A stretch of DNA of 64,000 nucleotides from Phenylobacterium sp. (GCA_020401865.1 JADCAS010000005.1:342748-406747); one strand, 5' to 3'; shown: positions 28,455 to 37,978, numbered from the stretch's first letter. The notes: a model not told the origin generated them from the sequence alone. Numbers and translations are program-made.

Positions 28455-29663
28455 TCACCTCTTGGGCGTCAGCTTCACCAGCTTCCCGTCGAAGCCGCGC
28501 CGGCCATCGGTGAGAAGATAGATTGAGCCGTCAGGCCCCTCCTCCGGCTCGCGAATGCGCGTACCCAGCGCGAACTGGTCGCCCTTCGTGGCCTCGGGTC
28601 CGTTGACATCGACCCTGACCAGACTCTGACTGGACAGACCGCCGATGAAGAGATCGCCGCGCCACTGCGGCCAGAGCTTGCCGGAATAGACCATCATCCC
28701 CGCGGGCGATATCGCGGGACTCCACCAGACCTTCGGCGCCTCAAAGCCGTCGCCAGGGCGATGATCCGGGATCGCCGCCCCATTGGTCGGCGGGCCCGGG
28801 TAGTTGTCGCCATTGGAGACGACCGGCCATCCGTAGTTGCGGCCGGGCAGGATCAGATTGACCTCGTCCCCACCCAGAGGGCCCATCTCCTGCTCCCACA
28901 GGTTGCCGTTTGCGTCGAATGCCAGGCCGAGGAGGTTGCGGTGGCCATAGGTCCAGATGGCGGGATCACCGCCGCGCGCCGCCAGGGGATTACCCGCTGC
29001 CGGCGTGCCGTCGTCGTTGAGGCGCAGAACCTTGCCTGAGAGGATTTTGATATCCTGCGGATCCGTGCGCTGGAAACCGTCCCACTGCTGGCGATCACCG
29101 ACGGCGAAAAACAGCTTGCCCTCGGGCGAGAATGCGATGCGGCCAGAATAGTGGCCCGCCCTCGCGTCATACCTGGGGCCGCGGAAAAGCGTCTGCACGT
29201 TGCGTAGCGACGGCGCGTCTCCATCGTTGAACACGCCGCGCGCCAGGACCAGGCTCGTGTCCTTACCGGCGGCTTCCGAATAGCTGAAGTAAACCATCCG
29301 GTTCTTGGCGAACCGGGGGTGAAGCACGACATCCATCAGCCCGCCCTGTCCCTGGGACGTCACGGCGGGGGCGCCGGTCACGGTCTTCCGCTGTTTGCCG
29401 TCTGCTGAGAGCATTAACAGCTGGCCAGCCTTCTCGGTGATCAACATGCGGCCGTCGGGCAGGAAGGTCATGGCCCAGGGCTGGTCGAGGTCGGCGATTT
29501 CCTCGATCCGGAACGGCGCGTTGGGCGGGGCTGAGGGCTCTTTCAGGGCCGCGAAGGCGGCGACGGCCCCGCCGGTCAGCACGAGTGCGCCGGCGAGCGC
29601 AATCGCCCACGGACGAGGAGGACGGACCGGCTTGTTCGTAACAGTCGAGGTCGGCTTGGTCAT
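28455..29663 (-). CDS. PQQ-dependent aldose sugar dehydrogenase (YliI/GDH-B family)
   Basis: A 402-residue protein with an N-terminal membrane or signal helix (WAIALAGALVLTGGAVAAFA, ~18-38) and a six-bladed beta-propeller. LDQPWAMTFLPDGRML, the GGLMDVVLHPRF block, GHYSGRIAFSPEGKL and TYGHRNLLGLAFD are glucose/sorbosone dehydrogenase signatures. It probably oxidises aldoses in the periplasm if PQQ is available. It lies alone inside the segment flanked by the 16-bp repeat, with visibly lower GC than neighbouring genes, which suggests acquisition. Confidence 0.85.
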   Translation of the reverse strand: MTKPTSTVTNKPVRPPRPWAIALAGALVLTGGAVAAFAALKEPSAPPNAPFRIEEIADLDQPWAMTFLPDGRMLITEKAGQLLMLSADGKQRKTVTGAPAVTSQGQGGLMDVVLHPRFAKNRMVYFSYSEAAGKDTSLVLARGVFNDGDAPSLRNVQTLFRGPRYDARAGHYSGRIAFSPEGKLFFAVGDRQQWDGFQRTDPQDIKILSGKVLRLNDDGTPAAGNPLAARGGDPAIWTYGHRNLLGLAFDANGNLWEQEMGPLGGDEVNLILPGRNYGWPVVSNGDNYPGPPTNGAAIPDHRPGDGFEAPKVWWSPAISPAGMMVYSGKLWPQWRGDLFIGGLSSQSLVRVDVNGPEATKGDQFALGTRIREPEEGPDGSIYLLTDGRRGFDGKLVKLTPKR

Positions 29664-30122
29664 GGGCGGTCACCTGTCGAGGGGTTAAGATCGTGGCCCG
29701 CCGCGGATACTGCCGTGCGCATCTCGCTCATCGACGCCCCTGTCTTCGCTTCGATGTTTCTGAGCGGGTTCGCTCTTGATTGTTCCGGATCGCTCACGAC
29801 GCCTCCAATTTTGCTCGCCACCCCGGACATTGAATTAGCTGTACGCGGCTGACAATGACCGCAATGGGTCGAATTTCACCGGCTGACGGCTCTACATCAA
29901 GAGAGCCCGATCAAGTCTCGATCCGATGACCGGTTCCTGCTGATCGGAACCTGATCGAGCGGATAGAGTCTGACGCCTGGCGCCCGCCTAGCCGCGGCTC
30001 GACTGCAGAAGTCGCCGCTTGGGCTTCCTGCCCGTGAGCAGACCTTCCGAAGTTCGGAGAAGGGGGGTTAGCGGACGTTGGCTCGCTTGCCTGTCCGCAC
30101 CCCGGGGCCGTAGGTTCTGGCA
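29664..30122. other. 459-bp accessory intergenic region
   Basis: No supportable gene. It holds repeat copy B (29879-30049, split by ~97 bp) and a small inverted repeat GGTTCC...GGAACC near 29932-29951. Base composition is lower in GC than the window average. Promoters for the divergent dehydrogenase and kinase genes must lie here, but none stands out. Confidence 0.5.
29879..30049 (+). repeat. Intergenic repeat, copy B (interrupted)
   Basis: The first block (29879-29913) and the last block (30011-30049, with GCCCGTGAGCAGACC) match copy A at 28303-28381. They are separated by 97 bp absent from copy A. Confidence 0.6.
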
Positions 30123-30938
30123 ATGTCAGACGGTAAATTCGACAACTGGTTGGTGCGCTGGAATCTCGCGCAAGACGGCGAAGCCATTATGACTGGCCAG
30201 GGCAGCAGTCTGCTGTTGCCGGTTCTCCGCGACGGCGCACGCGCGATACTGAAAATCGCCGTCGACGGGGAGGAGATACGCGGCGGCGATCTGATGGACT
30301 GGTACGCTGGGCACGGAGCGGCCAAGGTTCTGGCCCACGAAGGTCCGGCGCTGTTGCTTGAACGACTCTCTGGACCGCGGGATCTGACGACGATGGCTCG
30401 CTCCGGCCACGACGATGAGGCCACTGAGATCATTTGCGCGGTCGTGGCGAAGCTGCATGCTCCAAAGGAACGAGCCCCGCCTAAAAGCCTCGTTCCGACG
30501 CGAATATGGTTTCGCCAGCTTGATCCAGCCGCGGATCGGTACGGCGGCATTCTAAAGACATGCGCAATCGCAGCTCGCGGCTTGCTTGCGCATTCTCAAG
30601 ACGTCGTCCCGCTGCACGGCGATGTCCATCACGGAAACATTATTGACGGCGGCGCACGAGGATGGCTCGCCATCGATCCAAAGGGTGTCCTCGGCGAGCG
30701 AGCATTCGACTATGCCAACCTGTTCCGAAATCCAGACGCGTATTTCGCTGGAGAGCCTGACCGCCTGCGACGACGCGTCGATATCGTGGCAAGGGCAGCA
30801 AGCTTGGAACCGAAGCGACTCCTGACCTGGATACTCGCCTATGCCGGCCTGGGAGCAGCGTGGACTATGGACAGTGGCGGGCAGGATGAGGCGGGGCTCG
30901 CCATCGCGAGCTTAGCGGCTGCGGAACTGGGGGCCTGA
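30123..30938 (+). CDS. Aminoglycoside/hydroxyurea phosphotransferase-like kinase, APH(6) family
   Basis: A 271-residue kinase of the APH(6)/hydroxyurea-resistance family. The catalytic loop is VPLHGDVHHGNII (~residue 160), and the metal-binding segment is LAIDPKGVLGERAFDYAN. A lysine in AILKIAV (~44) fits the nucleotide-binding lysine. Known members phosphorylate streptomycin or hydroxyurea; the actual substrate here is not visible. GC is clearly lower than in flanking core genes, consistent with horizontal transfer. Confidence 0.82.
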   Translation: MSDGKFDNWLVRWNLAQDGEAIMTGQGSSLLLPVLRDGARAILKIAVDGEEIRGGDLMDWYAGHGAAKVLAHEGPALLLERLSGPRDLTTMARSGHDDEATEIICAVVAKLHAPKERAPPKSLVPTRIWFRQLDPAADRYGGILKTCAIAARGLLAHSQDVVPLHGDVHHGNIIDGGARGWLAIDPKGVLGERAFDYANLFRNPDAYFAGEPDRLRRRVDIVARAASLEPKRLLTWILAYAGLGAAWTMDSGGQDEAGLAIASLAAAELGA

Positions 30939-31098
30939 GCGAGCGTCCGCTGAGGGTCGGATGCGGACCCAAGCGCGGTCGCTGCAAGCACACGTTCCCC
31001 AGATCGCCCGAAACCATACCCAGCTGACGGCAGCGAAGGGTGGGAAGCGGACTATTGGAGGGCGCGGCCCCCCGGCGCGGAAATGGCGAAGCGGAGAA

Positions 31099-31114
31099 CG
31101 ACCTCGCCGGCTGA
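31099..31114 (+). repeat. Right copy of 16-bp direct repeat
   Basis: Exact copy of 28295-28310. In frame it encodes the last codons of the nrdJ-like gene again (AENDLAG-stop) without the rest of that gene, so it looks like a duplicated gene end. No integrase gene is present between the copies. Confidence 0.65.
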
Positions 31115-31210
31115 GAGGTCTGATCACCCCCCAGGATCCCCTCCGACAAGGACGGGCGCCTCATCCGACGAAGGCCTCGATGAGCGTGGGGAAGAATCCC
31201 CTGATCCCCG

Positions 31211-32071
31211 CTACCCCCTGGCCCTCTCAAAGGCATAGCGCTGCGTGCCGCGGGTCAGGACCCTGTCAGTGGAGATCAAGGCGTCCGCGGGCAGAGCCGG
31301 CCCGTCGGCGAGGCGGGCGTAGATCGGTGCGAAATCCGTATCCTGCGTCTTTCGCAGGAGATCTTCGAACGAGTTGATGACGAAGTAGGTTTGCTGAAAA
31401 TCGTCGATCCGGTAGTCGGTTTGCATGACGCGCTCCATATCGAAGCCGACCCGGTTAGGCGACGGATCCTCCAGGCAGAAGATCGACTCCGCACTGGAGG
31501 AGACGATCCCCGCTCCGTAGATCCGGAGGCCCTCGTCGCTACGGATCAGCCCGAATTCGACCGTGTACCAATAAAGCCGAGCCAGGTTGACCAGCGAGCC
31601 AAGTCCCGCCGCCCGCTGTCCGCCCTTTCCATACGCCTGGAGATAGTCGGCAAAGACCGGGTTTGCGAGCAAGGGAACATGACCGAACACGTCATGAAAC
31701 ACGTCTGGCTCCTGGAGATACCCTTCCTGGCCAGCCGACCGAATGAAACGACCGGAAACAAAGCGGCGGTGGGCAAGATGATCAAAGAAAACCTTGTCGG
31801 GAACCAGACCCGGCGCGGCCACCACCTGCCAGCCGGTCGCCTTCATCAGGCGTCGGGACAGATCCTCAAAATCTGGGATGCCGGGTGTATCCAGGCGCAG
31901 GATGTCCAGACCTTCGATGAATTCCGGAACAGCCCGGCCGGGCAGGAGGCGCGCCTGGTGTTCGAACAGCTTGTCCCACATTGCGTGATCTGCAGCAGTG
32001 TAGGACTCCCAGTCCTGAGAGATCGTCCAGTCCGGTTTTGCCCCCTCAGGAGGGTCCAGACTCTGGCTCAT
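31211..32071 (-). CDS. phhA: Phenylalanine 4-monooxygenase
   Basis: A 286-residue non-heme iron, pterin-dependent hydroxylase converting phenylalanine to tyrosine. Iron ligands are visible in FHDVFGHVPLL (two His) and YWYTVEFGL (Glu). The prokaryotic monomeric type lacks the regulatory ACT domain, as here. AAGGAGG precedes ATG 32071. It is the first step of the pathway continued by hppD and fahA upstream on the same strand. The pterin recycling gene phhB is not seen. Confidence 0.95.
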   Translation of the reverse strand: MSQSLDPPEGAKPDWTISQDWESYTAADHAMWDKLFEHQARLLPGRAVPEFIEGLDILRLDTPGIPDFEDLSRRLMKATGWQVVAAPGLVPDKVFFDHLAHRRFVSGRFIRSAGQEGYLQEPDVFHDVFGHVPLLANPVFADYLQAYGKGGQRAAGLGSLVNLARLYWYTVEFGLIRSDEGLRIYGAGIVSSSAESIFCLEDPSPNRVGFDMERVMQTDYRIDDFQQTYFVINSFEDLLRKTQDTDFAPIYARLADGPALPADALISTDRVLTRGTQRYAFERARG

Positions 32072-32495
32072 CGCTCCCTCCCTCCTTCTGAGCCCGGTTG
32101 GAAAGCGGGATGGGCCCAACGCCCGGCCGGGTAAACCCCGCCCCCCGCGGCCCTCACTTCAGGGCCGCAGGCGAAGTGTTGGCGATCACGTGCGATGCAC
32201 CTGTCGAAGGTCATGAACCCGCCGGCGATCCACCTTGCGATCCCAGTCCGTGCGGCGTTCTCGTCGCTTTTCAGGTCGTGTCCGAGGGAGGTCAGGACGC
32301 GCCGGATGTTCAGCGGGAAAGTGCGCGTCTTCACAGAGGCGGCCCGGCCCCGCAACAAGGCGTGGCGGACGGATGACGCCCTCTGCTCCCTCCTGCGCAG
32401 ATCGTGCGGGAGGGGGCGGGATCCCACACCCCTGAGGTTGAGGACACTGCGGAGCCGCCAGGCTGCGCCAGAGCGCCAGCATTCGCACAACCCGA
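32072..32495. other. 424-bp gap between fahA and phhA
   Basis: No supportable gene or RNA. Open frames exist on both strands but have Arg-rich, compositionally random translations. The gap may be decayed coding sequence, or hold an independent phhA promoter. Confidence 0.5.
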
Positions 32496-33794
32496 TCATG
32501 GCCTTTCGCCGGCGACCCTTCCGCAGCACGGCCCGAAGCCGATCGAGCGGTACCCGGGGGCCGAAGCTGTCCCCTTCAGTTGGACTTCGTCACCGTCCTC
32601 GAGGAATGTCCGAAGCTCGCCGGTCGGCAGGGTCAATGGAGTTCGCCCCGCCTCGGACAATTCGGTCAGACTGCCGAAGGCGTTTTTCTGCGCGCCGGAG
32701 ATCGTGCCCGTGCCGAGCAGATCACCAGGGTTCAGGTTACAGCCATTGGCGGTGTGATGGGCGACCATTTGGGCGATCGTCCAGTACAGGTTCGTTGCAG
32801 GACCATAGCTGAGTCGAACCGGAGCCAGTCCGGCTCGCCGCATCCTGGCGGACTGCAGAAGCACCTCCAGATCGATCGCCAGAGCGCCCTCTGCCTGATC
32901 CGCTTCGTCCAACAGGTAGGGCAGCGGCGGCGGGTCGCCTTCAGGACGCGGCGGCTGCGCCCGTCTGAAGGGCGCCAGGGCTTCCATGGTCACGACCCAG
33001 GGGGACACCGTGGTCAGGAAGCTCTTCGCCAGAAAGGGGCCTAGCGGCTGATACTCCCAGGCTTGAACATCACGGGCTGACCAGTCGTTGAGCAGGCCGA
33101 GGCCGCCGATGCGGTCGCCTGCGCAGGCGATCGAGGTCGTTTCGCCGATCGCATTGCTTCCGGCGATCCAAACCGCCAGTTCGAGTTCGTAGTCCAACCG
33201 CTGAGCCGGGCCGTAATCCGGCGACGGGGCGTCTGCGCTCTTGCGCTGGCCCTTGGGCCGGAAGACCGGGGCGCCCGACGCTTGGACGGATGAAGCTCTT
33301 CCGTGATAACCAATCGGCACGTACTTGTAGTTCGGCAGGAGCGGACTCTCGGGACGGAACTGCTTGCCGATATTGGCGGCGTGGTGAATGCCGGCGTAGA
33401 AGTCGGTGTAGTCGCCGATGACAAACGGCAACCGTAATCGACAATCCGCTGCCTCCAGGAGATGCCTCTCAAAGGTCGTCCTGCCGGCTGGCGAGGTCAA
33501 ACCTTCAAAGAGCGCCCAGCGCATCTCCCGCCGGGCGTCGGCGGGAAGGGCGAAAAGCAGATTGAGCGTGGGCGCGGCCAGAGCCGGGGCAAGCGCGGCC
33601 GGAAGAACACCCTCAGCCGAAAGGGCGGAAAGGTCGAGGATGAAGGGCCCGATCGCCGTTCCAAGGCGCGGCGCCCCGTCCGCAAGCGAAAAAACGCCAA
33701 GCGGAAGATTCTGCACCGGGAAATCAGGATGCGTGTCTGCGCCCGGAATCCAGCAGGAGGCCGCCGGGTCGTGCGTGTGATCTATGCTGATCAC
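32496..33794 (-). CDS. fahA: Fumarylacetoacetase
   Basis: A 432-residue enzyme that cleaves fumarylacetoacetate into fumarate and acetoacetate, the last step of tyrosine breakdown. GDYTDFYAGIHHAANIGKQF contains the catalytic His and metal-binding Asp. YHGRASSV, DYELELAVWI and LNDWSARDVQAWEYQPLGPF are also conserved, and GDLLGTGTISG is near the end. The GTG start overlaps the stop of the VOC gene in GTGA, so the two are coupled. Confidence 0.95.
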   Translation of the reverse strand: MISIDHTHDPAASCWIPGADTHPDFPVQNLPLGVFSLADGAPRLGTAIGPFILDLSALSAEGVLPAALAPALAAPTLNLLFALPADARREMRWALFEGLTSPAGRTTFERHLLEAADCRLRLPFVIGDYTDFYAGIHHAANIGKQFRPESPLLPNYKYVPIGYHGRASSVQASGAPVFRPKGQRKSADAPSPDYGPAQRLDYELELAVWIAGSNAIGETTSIACAGDRIGGLGLLNDWSARDVQAWEYQPLGPFLAKSFLTTVSPWVVTMEALAPFRRAQPPRPEGDPPPLPYLLDEADQAEGALAIDLEVLLQSARMRRAGLAPVRLSYGPATNLYWTIAQMVAHHTANGCNLNPGDLLGTGTISGAQKNAFGSLTELSEAGRTPLTLPTGELRTFLEDGDEVQLKGTASAPGYRSIGFGPCCGRVAGERP

Positions 33795-34333
33795 CCCGGG
33801 GGTTCCTCGTGAAGCCAGGCGGCCTGACGGGGCGCGCGCTTGGTCAGGGCCCACTCCTCGAGCATTACCGGCGCCAGGGCGCGAAGCTCCGCATATTGTG
33901 CGGGCTTGCCGATATTACAGGCGAGCTCCAGGCGATGGCCGTTGGGATCAAAGAAATAGATCGACTTGAATATGCCGTGATAGGTCGGGCCAAGCACATC
34001 TATCCCCAGCCCTTCGATGTGCGCCTTTGCGGCGACCAGGGCGTCCAGATCCTCAACCTCGAAGGCGATGTGCTGGACCCAGGCCGGGGTGTTCGGGTCG
34101 CGCCCCATTTCCGGCTGTTGCGGCAACTCGAAGAAGGCGAGCACATTGCCCCCGCCGCAGTCGAGGAAGACATGCATGTAGGGGTCTTCTTCGCCGGTGG
34201 ACGGCACCTTGTCCTCGGCGAAGGCGGTGGTGAAATCCATGCCCAGCACGCGGCGGTACCATTCGACGGTTTCCCTGGCGTCCCGGCAGCGGTAGGCGAC
34301 GTGATGAATGCGCTTCAGGCGGGGTGCGGTCAC
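33791..34333 (-). CDS. VOC-family (glyoxalase/dioxygenase fold) protein in the tyrosine operon
   Basis: A 180-residue protein with paired beta-alpha-beta-beta-beta modules: [54 protein letters not shown] and [13 protein letters not shown]. Candidate metal ligands are H10 or H11, a His near 87 and E135 of LEL. It is coupled by GTGA overlaps both to hppD upstream and to fahA downstream, so it probably acts between 4-hydroxyphenylpyruvate and fumarylacetoacetate. Exact reaction unknown. Confidence 0.85.
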   Translation of the reverse strand: MTAPRLKRIHHVAYRCRDARETVEWYRRVLGMDFTTAFAEDKVPSTGEEDPYMHVFLDCGGGNVLAFFELPQQPEMGRDPNTPAWVQHIAFEVEDLDALVAAKAHIEGLGIDVLGPTYHGIFKSIYFFDPNGHRLELACNIGKPAQYAELRALAPVMLEEWALTKRAPRQAAWLHEEPPG

Positions 34334-35445
34334 CGCGCGAGCTCCCGGGTTTCCAGCGCGCCGCGACGCAGCTGGTCGCGCTCCATGCTTTCGAAAAGCG
34401 CCGTGAAGTTCCCCTCGCCGAAGCCTTCATCCTTCTTGCGCTGGATGAACTCGAAAAACACCGGGCCGACCATCGTCTCCGAGAAGATCTGCAGCAGCAG
34501 TCTCGGATCGCCGGACTGCGTCGAGCCGTCGAGCAGAATCCCGCGCCTCTGCAATTCCTCGACCGGCTCGCCATGCCCCGGGAGGCGCTCGGCCAGCATC
34601 TCGTAATAGGTCGCGGGCGGCGGCGTCATGAACGGCGTCCCCAGCGCCTTCAACCTGTCCCAGCAGCTGAGGAGATCGTCGCAAAGGAAGGCGATGTGCT
34701 GAATGCCCTCGCCATTGTAGGCGCGCAGAAACTCCTCGATCTGACCACCGCCCGCCTTTCCCTCCTCGTTGAGCGGGATACGGATCTTGCCGTCGGGCGC
34801 CGTCATCGCCCGGCTGGTGAGGCCGGTGTACTCGCCCTTGATGTCGAAATAGCGGATTTCGCGGAAGCCGAAGACGCGCTCATAGAACCCGCCCCAGTGC
34901 GCCATCCGCCCGCCGTAAACGTTGTGCGTCAGGTGGTCGATGGTGTGGAAGCCCGCCCCTACCGGATGACGATCGACGCCCGGAAGATAGACAAAGTCGA
35001 TGTCGTAAATGGAAAGGTCGCTCTGCCCCTGTCCCTCGTACCGATCGATCAGATAGATGATGGAGCCGCCGATCCCGCGGATCGCAGGGAGGCGAAGCTC
35101 CATGACTCCCGTGCGGCTTTCGACCGGCTCGGCCCCCCGTGCGAGGGCGAGTTCATAGGCCTTGTTGGCGTCCCGGACCCGCCAGCCCATGCCGCAGCAC
35201 GAAACGCCGTGCTCCGCGGAGAAATAGGCGGCGGCGCTGCGCGGTTCATAATTGGCGATCAGATTGATCCCGCCCTGCCGCCAGAGCTGGACGTCCTTGG
35301 AGCGGTGTCGGGCGATCAGGGTGAATCCCATGCTTTCGAACACGGGCTCCAGCACGCCCTTCTTCGGCGCGCTGAATTCAATGAACTCGAAGCCATCCAG
35401 GCCCAGCGGGTTGTCAAACAGGTCGGCCATCGGGTACGTCACCAT
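34330..35445 (-). CDS. hppD: 4-Hydroxyphenylpyruvate dioxygenase
   Basis: A 371-residue Fe(II) dioxygenase making homogentisate. It has two VOC-type halves with the iron ligands in [25 protein letters not shown] and [14 protein letters not shown] 35445 is listed; ATG 35430 ([13 protein letters not shown]) is an equally good start five codons later. It leads the hppD-VOC-fahA unit and is divergent from ridA. Confidence 0.95.
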   Translation of the reverse strand: MVTYPMADLFDNPLGLDGFEFIEFSAPKKGVLEPVFESMGFTLIARHRSKDVQLWRQGGINLIANYEPRSAAAYFSAEHGVSCCGMGWRVRDANKAYELALARGAEPVESRTGVMELRLPAIRGIGGSIIYLIDRYEGQGQSDLSIYDIDFVYLPGVDRHPVGAGFHTIDHLTHNVYGGRMAHWGGFYERVFGFREIRYFDIKGEYTGLTSRAMTAPDGKIRIPLNEEGKAGGGQIEEFLRAYNGEGIQHIAFLCDDLLSCWDRLKALGTPFMTPPPATYYEMLAERLPGHGEPVEELQRRGILLDGSTQSGDPRLLLQIFSETMVGPVFFEFIQRKKDEGFGEGNFTALFESMERDQLRRGALETRELAR

Positions 35446-35577
35446 AGAGTGAATGCTGAGGTGCGCAGTCTAGCGCAATTCGCGCGACAGTCAGCGCCCA
35501 GACACCTTGCGGGATAGTGGGGGGGGTGCGTTGCTGCTACAGGTGCGCGCTTTGCAAGCTTGGGGAAGGAACCGAAG

Positions 35578-35964
35578 ATGTCGACGCGCAGGAACATCTC
35601 CTTCGGAGGCCAACTCGAGAGCATCGTCGGCTACAGCCGCGCGGTGGTCGTCGGCCCATGGTGTTTTCTGGCCGGGACCACCGGCTCCGACCCCCACACC
35701 AAGCAGATTCCCGCGGATATCAAGGTTCAGGTCGCCAACGCCTTCGGCACGGCCGAGCGGGCCTTGCTTGAGGCGGGCTTCGTCATGTCTGATGTCGTCC
35801 GGGTCACCTATTATGTTACCGAGCCGGGAATTCATGACGAACTCGCGCCCCTGTTCGGCGACAGGTTTCGCGACATCCGACCCGCGGCGACCTACCTTGA
35901 GGTGGCGGGACTGGCCTATCCGGAACTCAAGTTCGAAGTCGAGATCACAGCGCTGAAGGCCTAG
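35578..35964 (+). CDS. RidA/YjgF-family protein
   Basis: A 128-residue protein of the RidA superfamily with AGTTGSDP, VQVANAFGTAERAL, VVRVTYYVTEPG and RPAATYLEVAGLAYPELKFEVEITA. RidA enzymes hydrolyse reactive enamines and imines. This is one of the non-archetypal subgroups often placed beside catabolic operons. Divergent from hppD. AAGGA lies 8 bp before the ATG. Confidence 0.88.
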   Translation: MSTRRNISFGGQLESIVGYSRAVVVGPWCFLAGTTGSDPHTKQIPADIKVQVANAFGTAERALLEAGFVMSDVVRVTYYVTEPGIHDELAPLFGDRFRDIRPAATYLEVAGLAYPELKFEVEITALKA

Positions 35965-36059
35965 GCGGGCTCGCGTCATGGATCGGCCCGAAATGTGACC
36001 GACCCACGGTTACCGCGATTTAAGTGGCGAAGGGCGTCCAGCGTCGGCATAGGCCGTCC

Positions 36060-36611
36060 ATGATCCCCCCGACTTCCCGCCCGTCTGTACGGAGCCTCTC
36101 GTCGGCCTTTGCTCTAGGCGTGCTGGCTCTGCCCCTTTGCGCGCAGGCCCTGTCCTTCATGCCTGCAAAGGACATCCCCCGCGCCGTGAGCTTCGGCGGG
36201 GCCTGCATCGGCTGCGACCTGTCCGGGCGGCAGCTTCCAGGCGCCCGGTTCCTGGGGGCCGACTTCTCTGGGTCGTCGCTGATCGGCGCCAATCTCCGGA
36301 GGGTGCACTTCACCGGGGCCGACTTCAGCGGGTCCGACCTCACCCGCAGCGACCTCACAGGCGCCGCCATCACCGGGGCGGACTTCGATGAGGCCCGTTT
36401 GAAAGACGCACGCCTGGACGGCGCCCTCATCCGCGGCGCCAGCTTCAAAGGCGCGGACTTCGACGGAGCCAGTCTCAAGGACGCCGCCTTCGCCGGCGTC
36501 GATCTCAGCAACGCGCGCAACCTCCGACAGGAACAACTGGACACCGCCTGTTCGGTCGGGACCGTACGCCTGCCCCGGGGCCTGACCTTGCGCCCCTGCC
36601 CGCAGGACTAG
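36060..36611 (+). CDS. Exported pentapeptide-repeat protein
   Basis: A 183-residue protein with an N-terminal signal (SSAFALGVLALPLCAQALS) and about 15 tandem A(D/N)LXX-type pentapeptides between residues ~45 and 150 (for example CDLSG, ADFSG, SDLTG, ADFDE, ASFKG, VDLSN), predicted to form a right-handed beta-helix. Two cysteines near CIGCDLSG and two near the C-terminus could be disulfide-bonded. Function unknown. Confidence 0.82.
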   Translation: MIPPTSRPSVRSLSSAFALGVLALPLCAQALSFMPAKDIPRAVSFGGACIGCDLSGRQLPGARFLGADFSGSSLIGANLRRVHFTGADFSGSDLTRSDLTGAAITGADFDEARLKDARLDGALIRGASFKGADFDGASLKDAAFAGVDLSNARNLRQEQLDTACSVGTVRLPRGLTLRPCPQD

Positions 36612-36772
36612 CCCCGCGTTCCGGGGGATCGACGCCGCCCATGAAGGCGGCCGGCCGGCAAACCTTTCCAGCCGGGGCGTGGCGGTCACATCAAGTTCAG
36701 CAAGACTTGCCGGACCCCGGCTGATATCTCGTCGAGGAACCCCGGCCAGAGATCAGAAATCGGGATGAGGAA

Positions 36773-37969
36773 ATGCTGCTTAAGGGTCTGAAAGTCGTTG
36801 AATTCGCCTCCTATATCGCAGCGCCAGGCGCCGCCGGCGTCCTCGGCGACTGGGGCGCGGACGTCATCAAGGTCGAACGTCCTGAAGGCGACCCCATGCG
36901 TCACGTTTTCGCCGACACCAAGAACGCCGTCGCCGGAAACCCGACCTTCGCCGTCGACAACCGCGGCAAGCGCGCCATTGTCCTGGACATCTCACGTCCC
37001 GAAGGCCGGGACGCCCTCGCCCGTCTGGCGGCCACAGCGGATGTGTTCCTGACCAATGTCCGTCCCGCCGCCCTGAAGCGCGCCGGCCTCGATGAGGCGG
37101 CCCTGCGCCGGGACAACCCCCGTCTGGTCTACGCCATGGTCACCGGCTACGGCCTCGAAGGCCCCGACGCCCACCTGCCCGGCTTTGACGTCACCGCCTT
37201 CTGGGCCCGCTCCGGAGTCGCTCGGATGCATGCCCCCAAGGGGACGGACCCCTTCATCCTGCGCACCGGGGTCGGTGATCACACCACCTCAATGGCCACT
37301 GTCTCAGCCATTCTGGCGGCCCTCTATGAGCGCGAGCAGACCGGCCGGGGCCGGCTGGTGCAGACCTCGCTTCTGGCCACCGGGGTCTACACCGTCTCGT
37401 CCGACATGGCTGTTCAGCTCGCTTTCGGGCGTCTGGCCTCCAACCGGCCGCGCACGGATCCCTTCGATCCCCTCGCGAACTTCTATCGCAGTTCCGACGA
37501 CCACTGGTTCGTGCTCAACCCCCGCGGGGGTGGCGCGGACTGGAAGGCGCTCACCCGCGCCTGCGGTCGCCCCGACCTCGCCGATGATGAGCGGTTCGCC
37601 AACGGCCGCTCCCGGCGCATGAACAGCGCGGCCCTGGTCCGGGAGCTTGAGGCTGCCTTCGCTGCGTTCGATTTTCAGGAGGTACGGGCGCGGCTGGACG
37701 GCGAGGACCTTGTCTGGGCGCCGGTCCAGACGCCCGCCGAGGTCGTCGCGGACCCGCAGGTGGCCGCCGCAGGCGGCTGGGTCGAGGTCGAGGATGGCGC
37801 GGGAGGTCACTTCCGGTCCCCGGCGGCGCCCGCCCGGTTCCCCGGGGCCGACCAGCCGGTCCGCCCGCCACCGCCGGGACTGGGCCAGCACACCCGCGAA
37901 GTCCTCTCCGAGCTGGGATACTCCGAAAACGAGATCGAGGCCCTCTACGCCAGCGGCGCCGCCGCCTGA
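36773..37969 (+). CDS. CaiB/BaiF family CoA-transferase
   Basis: A 398-residue class III CoA-transferase that moves CoA between organic acids. LKVVEFASYIAAPGAAGVLGDWGADVIKVE at the start, DISRPEGRDAL (~80) and the HTTSMATVSAILAALYERE block (~170) are diagnostic. The substrate cannot be inferred. GAGGA lies just before the ATG. It is convergent with the transglycosylase gene. Confidence 0.9.
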   Translation: MLLKGLKVVEFASYIAAPGAAGVLGDWGADVIKVERPEGDPMRHVFADTKNAVAGNPTFAVDNRGKRAIVLDISRPEGRDALARLAATADVFLTNVRPAALKRAGLDEAALRRDNPRLVYAMVTGYGLEGPDAHLPGFDVTAFWARSGVARMHAPKGTDPFILRTGVGDHTTSMATVSAILAALYEREQTGRGRLVQTSLLATGVYTVSSDMAVQLAFGRLASNRPRTDPFDPLANFYRSSDDHWFVLNPRGGGADWKALTRACGRPDLADDERFANGRSRRMNSAALVRELEAAFAAFDFQEVRARLDGEDLVWAPVQTPAEVVADPQVAAAGGWVEVEDGAGGHFRSPAAPARFPGADQPVRPPPPGLGQHTREVLSELGYSENEIEALYASGAAA

Positions 37970-37978
37970 GGCGCCGCT

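Noticed and set aside
29911..30123. Small minus-strand frame upstream of the kinase gene
   Set aside because: It lies in the repeat B region, has no motif and its composition is not gene-like.
32068..32529. Open frames in the fahA-phhA gap
   Set aside because: Translations are Arg-rich without motifs on both strands, and there is no convincing ribosome site.
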